A DNA stretch of 64,000 nt from Corallococcus coralloides DSM 2259 (GCF_000255295.1 NC_017030.1:5022001-5086000); one strand, 5' to 3'; positions 15,503 through 23,004 are shown, numbered from the stretch's first letter. The notes: generated by a model not told the origin, from the sequence alone. Numbers and translations are program-made.

Positions 15503-15514
15503 GCCGCCCCTTCT
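15503..15514 (+). promoter_or_regulatory. Recurrent phage element GCCGCCCCTTCT
   Basis: Exact plus-strand copy, 8 nt upstream of the ATG at 15523 (context GCCGCCCCTTCTGTCCGGGC). Nearly identical in full to the rusA copy. Confidence 0.6.
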
Positions 15515-15522
15515 GTCCGGGC

Positions 15523-15909
15523 ATGCCCCCCGTCAGCACCGAGTCCGCTGTCCTCATCCTGGCCGTGAGCCAGCTCCTCGTGCCCCTCCTCAACGGGCTG
15601 CTGTCGCGCCGGCAGACGAAGCACGAGTCTGCGGTGGACCAGGTGCCCCTGCTGGTGCAGTCGCTAGGCGCGGTGGCCCAGGACGTGCGCGACATCAAGT
15701 CGGAGCTGCGCGTGGTGAATGAGCACGCCGCGATGCTGAAGGTGTTCGAGCTGCGCCTCCGGGCCATCGAGGACTGGATGGGCGCCGCGAGGCCGCAGCT
15801 GCACCAGGTGGTGAACCACGTCACGCTGCTGATGGGGGAGCGCTCCTCCCGGCAGCTCCAGCACGCCGCGAACGTGGTGGCCAAAGACGCGGGCCCTGGC
15901 CACCCTTAA
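15523..15909 (+). CDS. Membrane-anchored coiled-coil protein, lysis module
   Basis: 128 residues. The N-terminal TM helix (AVLILAVSQLLVPLLNGLLS) is followed by a charged helical region (AQDVRDIKSELRVVNEHAAM; LRLRAIEDWMGAARPQLHQV). No Shine-Dalgarno precedes the ATG, only the phage element 8 nt upstream. An N-terminal anchor plus periplasm-length coiled coil resembles i-spanins or some holins. It opens the plus-strand lysis module before the endolysin. Confidence 0.6.
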   Translation: MPPVSTESAVLILAVSQLLVPLLNGLLSRRQTKHESAVDQVPLLVQSLGAVAQDVRDIKSELRVVNEHAAMLKVFELRLRAIEDWMGAARPQLHQVVNHVTLLMGERSSRQLQHAANVVAKDAGPGHP

Positions 15910-15918
15910 CGCGCGCGC

Positions 15919-16197
15919 TCAGTCGTCGTCGCGAGGCCCACAGCCACATTCGTCAGGAGCCTCGTCCAACACCTTCTGGACGGCCTCGGCGATGTCCTCC
16001 TCGGACTCGAAGCACTCCATTCCTGGGGTGCCGAGTCGCCCAGTCAGCTCGTCAATGACCTCCTGCGGATCCGCATATTGGTTAAGGGCATGCCCTTCCG
16101 ATGCGCAACGCGTCAGCGCCCCTTGCGCAATGGCGACCTTCGTCACAATCGCCTCTCGCTCCTCCTGCTTCGCCAGTTCGTGTTTGCCAGACCCCAT
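15919..16197 (-). CDS. Small acidic protein, unknown
   Basis: 92 residues, ATG with AAGGAG 7 nt upstream. Helical with an acidic end (CFESEEDIAEAVQKVLDEAP, then DECGCGPRDDD) and three Cys in the last half. Minus strand, tucked between two lysis genes, lower GC than them. No family recognised. Confidence 0.6.
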   Translation of the reverse strand: MGSGKHELAKQEEREAIVTKVAIAQGALTRCASEGHALNQYADPQEVIDELTGRLGTPGMECFESEEDIAEAVQKVLDEAPDECGCGPRDDD

Positions 16198-16277
16198 CTG
16201 TCCGCTCCTTTCGAGGGAGCGGTTGACTAAGAGCGACGCAGGCAGCGCGCTACCTCTATCGCCATCGCCACGACACT

Positions 16278-16289
16278 CGCGCCCCTTCT
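16278..16289 (+). promoter_or_regulatory. Recurrent phage element (CGCGCCCCTTCT)
   Basis: Plus-strand copy with two differences at its 5' end, 3 nt upstream of the endolysin GTG (16293). If the true start is the in-frame GTG at 16323, the leader would be 33 nt. Confidence 0.45.
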
Positions 16290-16292
16290 CCG

Positions 16293-16808
16293 GTGGACAC
16301 CTCGCAGTCCCCGGAGCCCGCCGTGCCCTCCATTACCTCGCAGCGCACCACGTTCCTGGCCCTCGTCCTGGACCAGATGCACAAGCCCTACCGCTGGGGC
16401 GCGAAGGGCCACCACGCGGACGGCTCACGCGTCTTCGACTGCTCCGGACTCGTGACGTGGGCGTGGCACCAAGCGGGCGGAAAGGACTGGCGCGCGACGC
16501 ACAACACGGACCGGCTGTGGGCGGAGTGCGCGCCGGTGGCGAGCGCGGCGGACCTGCTGCCCGGGGACCTGGTGCTGTACGGCCGCGCGGGCCACACGAC
16601 GCTGCACGGTAGCCCGCCGACCGACGTGGACCCGGACCACGTCATGGTGCACGTGGGCGCGGGCGTGGTGGTGGGCGCCTCCGGAGGCGGCAGCCGCACG
16701 CTGACGTTGGCGGACGCGCTGAAGGCGGACGCGAAGGTGAAGGTGTTCACCCGCTTCGCGTACCGGCCCGACGTGCTGGGCTTCCGGCGCCTGCCCTTCG
16801 TCTCCTGA
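16293..16808 (+). CDS. NlpC/P60-family endolysin
   Basis: 171 residues from GTG 16293 (an in-frame GTG at 16323 is an alternative). NlpC/P60 motifs are in order: YRWGAKGH, the catalytic Cys in FDCSGLVTWAWHQ, LLPGDLVLYG, the catalytic His in DHVMVHVGAGVVVGASGGG. This is a cell-wall peptidase cutting peptide stems for lysis. No signal peptide or TM segment is seen, so release would rely on a holin. A 10-bp hairpin follows the stop. Confidence 0.85.
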   Translation: MDTSQSPEPAVPSITSQRTTFLALVLDQMHKPYRWGAKGHHADGSRVFDCSGLVTWAWHQAGGKDWRATHNTDRLWAECAPVASAADLLPGDLVLYGRAGHTTLHGSPPTDVDPDHVMVHVGAGVVVGASGGGSRTLTLADALKADAKVKVFTRFAYRPDVLGFRRLPFVS

Positions 16809-16818
16809 CATACTGGAA

Positions 16819-16852
16819 GCGCCCGAGCCCGAAGAGATGGATGCTCGGGCGC
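16819..16852. terminator. Bidirectional hairpin after the endolysin gene
   Basis: Perfect 10-bp stem GCGCCCGAGC / GCTCGGGCGC with a 14-nt loop, between the convergent endolysin gene and the 16,868 gene. No long U-run on either strand. Confidence 0.6.
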
Positions 16853-16867
16853 CCTCGCTGCCAACCG

Positions 16868-17080
16868 CTACTGTTCAAGCAGCATCGACGCTTGGCTGTA
16901 ATAGACAAGAGACCTGCTGATGGCGTTCTTCGCTCGCCGGGTAGCCTCTCTGTGATCTGTCACAGCACCGGGTTCGACAGTCTTGTCAGATCGATTAAGC
17001 AATTCGAGCAGTTCAAGGTCCGCCTTCAGGTCGTCGCGGCGAACTCGGAACTGCTCCAGTCTCTTCTCAGCTTCAGTCAT
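16868..17080 (-). CDS. Small helical protein, unknown
   Basis: 70 residues, ATG at 17080 preceded by GGGGG. Predicted helical hairpin (TEAEKRLEQFRVRRDDLKAD; AKNAISRSLVYYSQASMLLE). AT-richer than the lysis genes and oriented against them, so probably cargo. No family recognised. Confidence 0.5.
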   Translation of the reverse strand: MTEAEKRLEQFRVRRDDLKADLELLELLNRSDKTVEPGAVTDHREATRRAKNAISRSLVYYSQASMLLEQ

Positions 17081-17177
17081 TGTGAACCCCCTTTGGCGCC
17101 ACTGTATGCAGTGCGAGAGGCAGTCGTCCACTAAGGCGCCACTGGATGTCCGTTACTGCTGGCCGCCGCGCGTCTGC

Positions 17178-17189
17178 GCCGCCCCTTCT
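17178..17189 (+). promoter_or_regulatory. Recurrent phage element GCCGCCCCTTCT
   Basis: Exact plus-strand copy, 36 nt upstream of the ATG at 17226. A Shine-Dalgarno (GGGAG) lies between. Confidence 0.55.
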
Positions 17190-17225
17190 TCGTGGTGCAG
17201 CTCAACCCCCAACGGGAGCAACACC

Positions 17226-17735
17226 ATGAAGAAGCGTCTCACCCTGGCCGCGTGCCTTGCGGTCGTCCTCTCCGCGCCGGTGGCCCTGGCCCAGGCGTCC
17301 ACCGGTGCCAGCTCCAGCGTCCTGGATGCGCTGTTCACGCCCACGGCCATCGGCATCGCGCTCGGCGCCGTGACGAGCGCCGTCGGCCTCTTCGCCGGCG
17401 GCACCTGGCTCACCGAGCGGCGCAAGCGGCGCATCGCCCTGGGCGCCTACCACGCCTTCCACGTCGTCGAGGACATCGCGGCCGAGGACCCGGCCGAGAA
17501 CCTCGTGGACAAGGCGGCCAAGGGGCTGGAGGTCATCGACACCTGGATGAAGGCGAACGGCTGGCGCACGCTCAAGCCCGGCGAGCAGGCGCTGGTGAAG
17601 CTCCAGTTCTCCGCGCTGCACGGCGAACAGAAGGCGGAGGAGAAGGTGCAGGAGCAGGCCCTCTCCGTCGCGCTCGGCGCCGTCGCCGCGAAGACGGCCG
17701 TGGAGAGCGCGGTCCCTTCGATGCCCCGCGGGTAG
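17226..17735 (+). CDS. Exported membrane protein, holin candidate
   Basis: 169 residues, GGGAG 7 nt before the ATG. A signal peptide (MKKRLTLAACLAVVLSAPVA, cut after LAQA) precedes a TM segment (AIGIALGAVTSAVGLFAGGT), a basic stop (ERRKRRIALG) and an amphipathic C-terminal domain with a second Ala-rich stretch. A cleavable signal plus one or two TM segments next to an endolysin fits a pinholin/holin or a spanin partner. Assignment is by context. Confidence 0.6.
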   Translation: MKKRLTLAACLAVVLSAPVALAQASTGASSSVLDALFTPTAIGIALGAVTSAVGLFAGGTWLTERRKRRIALGAYHAFHVVEDIAAEDPAENLVDKAAKGLEVIDTWMKANGWRTLKPGEQALVKLQFSALHGEQKAEEKVQEQALSVALGAVAAKTAVESAVPSMPRG

Positions 17736-17758
17736 CTGTCGCCGCGGGGCTGTCGCGG

Positions 17759-17950
17759 GTGCTGAGCAACGTTCCGGTGCGGACCGGCTATCTGGAGGCT
17801 CAGGCGGGCGCCTCCTCCCTCACGGGCGCCTACGCGCGCCTGGAGGGCGGGGCCCGCCTCCGGGACAACCTCGGCCTCTTCGCCTTCGCCGAGGCGAACG
17901 CCCGCGAGCGGATGGCCGGCGCGGGCGTGAGGTGGATGTTCGGATGGTGA
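17759..17950 (+). CDS. Small protein with beta-barrel-like end, lysis module
   Basis: About 63 residues from a GTG at 17759; the frame is open further up and overlaps the end of the 17,226 gene, so the start is uncertain. The alternating pattern (AYARLEGGARLRDNLGLFAF, GAGVRWMFGW) and terminal aromatic residue resemble an outer-membrane beta strand signature. It is followed by a clear terminator. It could be an o-spanin-like or outer-membrane lysis protein. Confidence 0.45.
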   Translation: MLSNVPVRTGYLEAQAGASSLTGAYARLEGGARLRDNLGLFAFAEANARERMAGAGVRWMFGW

Positions 17951-17957
17951 AGAGAGG

Positions 17958-17992
17958 AGGCCCGTCCTGATCATCTGGGACGGGCCTTTCGT
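17958..17992 (+). terminator. Rho-independent terminator of the lysis module
   Basis: Stem AGGCCCGTCC / GGACGGGCCT (10 bp) with a 10-nt loop, followed by TTCGTTG. Confidence 0.75.
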
Positions 17993-18028
17993 TGTGGGTG
18001 TCACGCAATGTCTGCGACACGCCTAGTC

Positions 18029-18460
18029 TCAGATTGGCATCTGCTGAATCAGGGCCTTGAATCCTTCAAAGTCTATCGCCTGCGCCCTGCTGGAGTACTG
18101 CGTCATTCGGTTTCTGCATCTTTCGTCTTCTGTTACCAAGTAGTCTGCGCTGGCATCTGTTGCGTCGGCGATAAGTGCATCGTTGAGCTTTTTGGATGTG
18201 CCTCTGTGTGTGCGGTAGAGGTTTCCAGAGCCAACACGATCACCAACACGCCCCCCAGCCATGAAAACGCTTTCGCCAATGCGAATCACCGGAAGGGATT
18301 TTGCCAAGGCCTCATGAGGAGAACTCTCGATTTCACTCCACAGCGATCTATTGGCTAGGAGTGTCAGTGACTTGTGGTCGATAAGTCGACGAATGCGGTC
18401 GACGAGCGCAGTGTCTAGTGCCAGTTTATCGTAGATGTTGCCGTCTAGAATAAATCTCAC
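18029..18460 (-). CDS. PIN-like domain protein
   Basis: 143 residues from the GTG at 18460, which opens RFILDGNIYDKLALDTALVD. The first Asp of a PIN fold is in FILDGNIY, and the closing motif is SKKLNDALIADATDASADYL with VTEDERCRNRM, the 'D.LIA..A....LVT.D' pattern of PIN ribonucleases. The gene is AT-rich compared with the phage backbone and lies 120 bp from a second PIN gene on the same strand. Probably RNase-type defence or toxin cargo. No cognate antitoxin is evident. Confidence 0.65.
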   Translation of the reverse strand: MRFILDGNIYDKLALDTALVDRIRRLIDHKSLTLLANRSLWSEIESSPHEALAKSLPVIRIGESVFMAGGRVGDRVGSGNLYRTHRGTSKKLNDALIADATDASADYLVTEDERCRNRMTQYSSRAQAIDFEGFKALIQQMPI

Positions 18461-18580
18461 TTGGCAGTCCAGGTGGGTCGTAAGCGGTTGTTGCTGTGGC
18501 GGGAGTCGCAACAGCAGCACAGTATGAACCGACCGAGCAGAAGAAGACAGAGCGGGCAAGCGCGATCAACCGAAAAACGT

Positions 18581-19516
18581 CTATTCGCTCAACTCGGACT
18601 GCTTGAGATACTCCCGGAATTCCTCTGTGCTCCGGACGCGCGTTGCAGTCCAGACGGGCCCCGGGCTAAGCGAATGTGTATCAAGAAGGCGAGTGAGCCG
18701 ATCCGAAGCCTCCTGCACAGCGCGCACCGTCCCAAGGTCACCGGTGACAAGGATGCTCCGAGCCGTCAATGACAGGTGGGCACAAATGCCAGCGTCCTCC
18801 GAGTCGTTCGGGTCTATGGGGAGCGAAGAGGCCGATGCACCTGCCTTAAGCATGTAGTCTCGGGTTCGGGAGATAATGTACGAGGTGGAAAAGTATGAGT
18901 TTTCAATCCATGTTCTGATTTCGGCCTCGCTCGACGCCCCATCCCTGCCAGTTCTCTCCCACGAACTCCTAAGGATCGGCCCCGACGACGCGGCTATAAA
19001 AAGCTCATCGGGCAGGCGTTTGATTTCATCCAGCGAATACAAGTGCGAAAGGTAATTTGCGATGTGGTGGACCATTTGTAAGAAGGACGCCTTCTGCTCT
19101 TGATGGAGTTCTCTCGCTCCCGCTGCAGCTTCGAGAAGGCCACCGCGCACGCGCGCTTGCGTCTCTTCCATGCCGGACGGCAGCGTGGCGTACGAGAGCA
19201 TTTCGAGAGTTGACTCCACGAACCGGGCTACTTCGTCCGTTGCATCAGTCGTCGGAGCAAACGTCTTTACGGTTCTTGAGTATGAGTCGGGCAGGATTCT
19301 TGTGTGTCTTAATTTGAGAATTTGGCCGAGGGTTTCGAAGCCAATCTTCTTCTCTCCGTCGCCTCCGAGGTGTCGGAATAGTTCGGTGAATGAGATTGGA
19401 GAGGAGGCAATGTCAATGCCCTTGTTTTTGCCGGCCTCCAGCAGTTTGCTGCTGAGGCTGCGAATGGCAGATGTGTCCAGAATGTATGTTGGCTCGGTCA
19501 AAGCTTGATCTTGCAT
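18581..19516 (-). CDS. Large PIN-domain protein
   Basis: 311 residues. N-terminal TYILDTSAIRSLSSKLLEAG gives the first catalytic Asp. ISFTELFRHLGGDG provides the second acidic position, and near the C-terminus NDSEDAGICAHLSLTARSIL, VTGDLGTVRAVQEA supply the last Asp pair. The 150-residue helical insert between these motifs is unusual for a toxin-type PIN and suggests a sensor or effector module. Upstream neighbour of another PIN gene; AT-rich; likely one transcript. Confidence 0.7.
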   Translation of the reverse strand: MQDQALTEPTYILDTSAIRSLSSKLLEAGKNKGIDIASSPISFTELFRHLGGDGEKKIGFETLGQILKLRHTRILPDSYSRTVKTFAPTTDATDEVARFVESTLEMLSYATLPSGMEETQARVRGGLLEAAAGARELHQEQKASFLQMVHHIANYLSHLYSLDEIKRLPDELFIAASSGPILRSSWERTGRDGASSEAEIRTWIENSYFSTSYIISRTRDYMLKAGASASSLPIDPNDSEDAGICAHLSLTARSILVTGDLGTVRAVQEASDRLTRLLDTHSLSPGPVWTATRVRSTEEFREYLKQSELSE

Positions 19517-19708
19517 CTGTGTCCCGTGTCGTTCGTTCTTCCATGAGTATTTAGCTCCTTCGCGCCGCTGGATAGGGGGCGCTGTGCGACGGCTTGAGGG
19601 TGGGTGGGCGTCACCTCATGCGCTCAGCCTGGGTGCCTTGTGCTTGCCGCGCTGCGGGATGACAAACGCGCACGTGCGCGCCGTCAACAGGACTCAAGTC
19701 CGGCACCC

Positions 19709-19720
19709 GCCGCCCCTTCT
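19709..19720 (+). promoter_or_regulatory. Recurrent phage element GCCGCCCCTTCT
   Basis: Exact plus-strand copy, 8 nt upstream of the rusA-like ATG (19729). A 14-bp palindrome CGCGCACGTGCGCG lies at 19667-19680, 28 bp further upstream. Confidence 0.6.
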
Positions 19721-19728
19721 GTCTCGGC

Positions 19729-20289
19729 ATGGACAACGCGGCAGGCGAAGACTACGGGCGGTGCCAGGTCCGGCTGGTACTGCCGTACCCGCCCAGTGCA
19801 AACGCGTACTGGAAGCCTTCCCGGGGCCGCGGGCTGGTGCCCTCCGGCGAGGCGCTGGCCTACAAGGCGACCGTGGCCCGGCTGGTGGCGGCCACCGGCG
19901 CCCAGCCGCTGGCCGGGCCCGTGCGCCTCTCCCTCGCCGCGTACCGACCGCGCCGCGTGGGCGACCTGGACAACACGCTGAAGGTGCTCGGGGACGCACT
20001 CAACGGGTTGGCCTGGCTGGATGACGAGCAGGTGGTGGCCATCTACGCGGAGCGCGCGGACGACGCGAAGGCGCCCCGAGTAGAGATCGTGGCCACCGCC
20101 GCGCGGCACGCCACGCCGGAGGAGGCCGCTGCCCACCGGCAGGCCCGGGCGGAGAGGGCCGCGAAGGCGCGAGCCACGCGGAACCGGAACCGTGCGGCGA
20201 AGGCGAAGGGAAAGGCGTCCCGCAAGAGCCTGGCGAACCTGGCGACGCCTGCGGTGAGGCGGGGCCGGGCGGGTGGCGCTGTCGGGTAG
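19729..20289 (+). CDS. rusA: RusA-family Holliday junction resolvase
   Basis: 186 residues. RusA signatures: LVLPYPPSANAYWKPSRGRG at the N-terminus and VGDLDNTLKVLGDALNG followed by LAWLDDEQVVAIYAE, which contains the metal-binding Asp residues. The last 60 residues are a Lys/Arg/Ala-rich tail (EAAAHRQARAERAAKARATR) longer than in typical RusA and probably DNA-binding. It resolves branched replication and recombination intermediates before packaging. First gene of a plus-strand unit with the sigma factor. Confidence 0.85.
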   Translation: MDNAAGEDYGRCQVRLVLPYPPSANAYWKPSRGRGLVPSGEALAYKATVARLVAATGAQPLAGPVRLSLAAYRPRRVGDLDNTLKVLGDALNGLAWLDDEQVVAIYAERADDAKAPRVEIVATAARHATPEEAAAHRQARAERAAKARATRNRNRAAKAKGKASRKSLANLATPAVRRGRAGGAVG

Positions 20290-20309
20290 GCGTGGTAGCG
20301 GAAAAGACG

Positions 20310-20342
20310 ACGGGCCCGACCGGGGATGACGGTCGAGCCCGT
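20310..20342 (+). terminator. Hairpin between rusA and the sigma-factor gene
   Basis: ACGGGC-C-CGACCG / CGGTCG-A-GCCCGT, 12 pairs with one mismatch and a 7-nt loop, starting 20 bp after the rusA stop. No U-run follows, so it may be an attenuator or mRNA processing element. Confidence 0.45.
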
Positions 20343-20424
20343 ACAGGCCAGGAGCGCTGGGGGAGCACCGCTGGGGACGCCAGTATACCGCCCCTGCGCG
20401 CGTGCGCACGGGCAGGAGTTCCCG

Positions 20425-21432
20425 ATGCCCGCCTGTGCCCTTCGTCTTGCCGCTGTCCGCCTTCCTCCGCCCCCGCCCGGCCCGCCGCCGGCCCCCGCCC
20501 CTGACGACGAGATGGAGGCGCTGCTGCACCTGCTGCGCGAGCTGCCCGACGGCTGCCCGGAGCAGCACCGCGCGGAGGGCCGCCTCGCGGTGCTGGTGCG
20601 GCCCCACCTGGGCCGCGCGGCCGGCGCCATCGCCCGCCGCTGGAAGGTCCCCGCGGAGGACCTGGAGCAGGAGGGGCAGGTGGCCACGTACAGGGCCTGG
20701 CGCCGCTTCACGCCCGGCCGTGAGCCCGGACGCTGCCTCTACCCAGCCTACGTACTGCGCCTCGCGCGGCAGGCCATGGAGCGCTACGCGGCGGGGGAGC
20801 GCAACGCCGTCCACGTCACGGACCACGCCCTGAAGCGGCTGCGCCGGGCGAAGAAGGCGGCGCGGAAGGAGGGCGTGCCGGTGTCCACCGCGCTGCGCGC
20901 CCAGGGCCTGGACGAGGCCTCCATCCTGACGCTCGGCGAAGGCTCCATCTCCACCGTCTCCCTGGATCACCTGCTGGCCGGCGAGGGCGACCGGGACTCC
21001 GCGGTGAACGTGGAGACGCGCCTGGGGCTAGTGGACACGACGGCCGCGCGCCACCAGCACGTGGCCGAGCGCGACGCGGCCCTCACCGCGCTGCACCAAC
21101 TGCCCCGCCTGCAGCGCGTGGTGGCCGAGAAGTTCGCGGGCTACGGGCGTCCTCCGGGCTCGGAGCCCGCGTCGCGGACCGTGGCCCAGGAGCTGCGCCT
21201 GTCGGAGGACGAGGTGCTGACGCTCCACAGGCAGGCCCTGAGGCGGATGCGCGAGGCGATGGACGCCAAGGGGCTCGGGCCGGAGCTGCCCGCGCGCGCC
21301 GCAGGGAAGCTGCGCCAGCGCCGCCCGGAAGCGCCCCGGGACGTGCGACCGCGCCCGGCGGGGCACGGGGCCCAGCTCGGCTTGGAGCTCCCGCCCGTGG
21401 AGTCCCGGCGCCCTTCGGCGTGGGGCGCGTAG
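20425..21432 (+). CDS. Phage-encoded sigma-70-like transcription factor
   Basis: 335 residues. Start at ATG 20425 with GGAG 6 nt upstream. Region 2-like: GRAAGAIARRWKVPAEDLEQ, EGQVATYRAWRRFTPGR, YVLRLARQAMERYAAGERNA (core-binding and -10 recognition helices), followed by a basic segment (LKRLRRAKKAARKEG). Region 4-like: ALTALHQLPRLQRVVAEKFA, then SRTVAQELRLSEDEVLTLHR with QALRRMREAM, a helix-turn-helix. The Pro/Arg C-terminus is extra. It probably redirects host RNA polymerase to phage promoters, and the GCCGCCCCTTCT element is an obvious candidate target. Which gene set it controls is inference. Confidence 0.7.
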   Translation: MPACALRLAAVRLPPPPPGPPPAPAPDDEMEALLHLLRELPDGCPEQHRAEGRLAVLVRPHLGRAAGAIARRWKVPAEDLEQEGQVATYRAWRRFTPGREPGRCLYPAYVLRLARQAMERYAAGERNAVHVTDHALKRLRRAKKAARKEGVPVSTALRAQGLDEASILTLGEGSISTVSLDHLLAGEGDRDSAVNVETRLGLVDTTAARHQHVAERDAALTALHQLPRLQRVVAEKFAGYGRPPGSEPASRTVAQELRLSEDEVLTLHRQALRRMREAMDAKGLGPELPARAAGKLRQRRPEAPRDVRPRPAGHGAQLGLELPPVESRRPSAWGA

Positions 21433-21711
21433 GTGCCCACCATCGTTGCGAAGAAGGCGGGCACGTGCACCGCTGCCGGGTGCGGCGGGCGCATCCTCAA
21501 GGGCGAGTTCGTGGAGTACTCCGCCGCCACCGGCACGCGGCACCTGGTGTGCGCGAGCGCCGAGCAAGGCAGGCGCCCCAACCTCCGCGCTGGGCGCTGC
21601 CAGTGCGGCGCCCAGGTAGCTCCGCGCGAGGGCTCCCTCGTGCTGAAGGAGTCGCCGTGCGACGGGTGTTTCGTGAAGCGGTGGCTGGTGCTGTGCCAAC
21701 GCTGCCGTTGA
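21433..21711 (+). CDS. Small Cys-rich zinc-binding protein
   Basis: 92 residues from a GTG directly after the sigma-factor stop. Eight Cys occur in paired spacing (GTCTAAGCGGRI; GRCQCGAQVA; SPCDGC; VLCQRCR), as in small zinc ribbons. Same strand as, and coupled to, the sigma gene, so it may be a transcriptional partner. No family recognised. Confidence 0.6.
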   Translation: MPTIVAKKAGTCTAAGCGGRILKGEFVEYSAATGTRHLVCASAEQGRRPNLRAGRCQCGAQVAPREGSLVLKESPCDGCFVKRWLVLCQRCR

Positions 21712-21743
21712 CCTGAGACCTGGTTGACCAGCAATTGCGGTCT

Positions 21744-21995
21744 CTAGCCGTTGCCACGCTGCTCGACGTGAGCACGACCAGCGCGCGTTATCCTGAATAC
21801 TGCGTCATGGGCATAGATATTCCCCTCCAAGAGATCCTTCTCAATCAACTCTGTGAATACACGCCTTTGCATGGCAGCGAGCTTCTCGTTCTCCAAGTCG
21901 AAGCGGAAGCCCGACTGGGGGCCGTTCGACTTGTGCGCGGAGTACGCCTCCTGCAGCATCTCTTCTCGGAACGACTTTTCCTCAAGGTTTTGCAT
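21744..21995 (-). CDS. Small winged-helix-like protein, unknown
   Basis: 83 residues, ATG preceded by AAAGGGA. The second half (TELIEKDLLEGNIYAHDAVF, RITRAGRAHVEQR) has the recognition-wing pattern of small winged-helix proteins ('L..G.I......Y.IT..G'). AT-richer than the early operon. Could be a regulator. Confidence 0.5.
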   Translation of the reverse strand: MQNLEEKSFREEMLQEAYSAHKSNGPQSGFRFDLENEKLAAMQRRVFTELIEKDLLEGNIYAHDAVFRITRAGRAHVEQRGNG

Positions 21996-22019
21996 GGTCC
22001 CTTTCCTGGTTGGATGTGT

Positions 22020-22281
22020 CGGTGAAACTGAGACAGGCGTCGAGTGCGGTCGCATTCGTGCCTCTGTCTTAGTGGGACTGATCTAGGCTTGAGGGGAGGT
22101 GCTGTCTATTCGGGAACCGAAAAAGCCCGTGAAAGTGTTGAGAATAGTGCAGTGTCGACAATCGGGTGTTGACACGTCATCCTGACTTGTTATGCGAAAT
22201 CCATTGGGGCCGTGGCGCTAGGGACCATGCGCGAGGGCGCTGCTGCTCGGCCTCGCGCGGCCCGCTCCCCATGCTGATGGT
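22020..22281. other. AT-richer regulatory gap
   Basis: No gene is visible. It contains the promoter/operator described at 22152-22196 and several short A/T-rich stretches, and separates the 21,995 gene from the 3' end of the early operon. Confidence 0.4.
22152..22196 (+). promoter_or_regulatory. Sigma-70-like promoter overlapped by an inverted repeat
   Basis: TTGACA at 22169-22174 and TATGCG at 22191-22196 are separated by 16 bp. GTGTCGACA / TGTTGACAC (one mismatch, 6-bp spacer, 22152-22175) overlaps the -35 box, the arrangement of a repressor-controlled promoter. It fires rightward, against the early operon, and no plus-strand gene follows. Confidence 0.4.
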
Positions 22282-23004
22282 CTACGCGATGAGCGCGGGC
22301 AGTTCGTCGCCTGGCTTCGGCAGCAGCTCCAGCACGTCCCCTTCCTTCGGCGCGAAGTCCGGGGAGTGGAAGCTGATAAAGATGGGCAGCGAGGCCGTGG
22401 GCTCCACGCTCGCCACCTCCGCCGTCGCCTCCGTGCCCTTGATGCGCACGGTGACTCCCTGGTGGACCTCGCGCAGCCCGCGCTCCACCGCGAGGTAAAG
22501 CCCGCCGCCCTCCTCATCGGGCGCCACCGCCGTCACCTTCACGGTGATGAGCTGCGCCTCCTCGCCGATGGGCGTGGAGTCGTGCGTCGCCTCGACCAGG
22601 GGAGGGACACTCGGTGGCGGCGTGGCCTGCCGCTGCCGCGCGCCACGGAGCGCCTCCAGCTCCGTCTTCGCACGCGTCGTCTCCAAGTCGTCCTGGGTGC
22701 GCAGCACCTCCAAGAAGCGGACCTGCGAGCGCAGCGACTTCACCTGCTCCACGAGGGCATCACGCTCCGAGCGCACCAGGTCCAACTGCGTCTCCGCCCG
22801 CTCCACGCGGAGGCGGACCAGCACGTCCACCGCCCGCCACGCCTGGCGCTCGCGAGGCGGCACGTCCTCCCATTCCGGCAGCGGGCTGCCCGTGCCGTCA
22901 TGCCTGTCCAACGCCTCAAGGAAGGCGTCGTGCAGCCGCTTCACTTCGCGCTGGTCGCGCTCCAACTGCCCCAGCCCAATGCCTGCTCCGGTTCCTACGT
23001 TCAT
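22282..23004 (-). CDS. Coiled-coil phage protein, unknown
   Basis: 240 residues, AGGAGG 8 nt before the ATG. The first two thirds are a long charged coiled coil (LERDQREVKRLHDAFLEALD; SERDALVEQVKSLRSQVRFL). The C-terminal ~90 residues are beta-rich (EEAQLITVKVTAVAPDEEGG; IFISFHSPDF). Last gene of the leftward early operon, just downstream of the initiator gene. No family recognised. Confidence 0.6.
   Translation of the reverse strand: MNVGTGAGIGLGQLERDQREVKRLHDAFLEALDRHDGTGSPLPEWEDVPPRERQAWRAVDVLVRLRVERAETQLDLVRSERDALVEQVKSLRSQVRFLEVLRTQDDLETTRAKTELEALRGARQRQATPPPSVPPLVEATHDSTPIGEEAQLITVKVTAVAPDEEGGGLYLAVERGLREVHQGVTVRIKGTEATAEVASVEPTASLPIFISFHSPDFAPKEGDVLELLPKPGDELPALIA

Noticed and set aside
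3644..19720. GCCGCCCCTTCT as a ribosome binding site
   Set aside because: It is not complementary to the 16S 3' end (GGAGG-type), it is similar to the anti-Shine-Dalgarno itself, and some copies lie 36-42 nt upstream with a separate Shine-Dalgarno.
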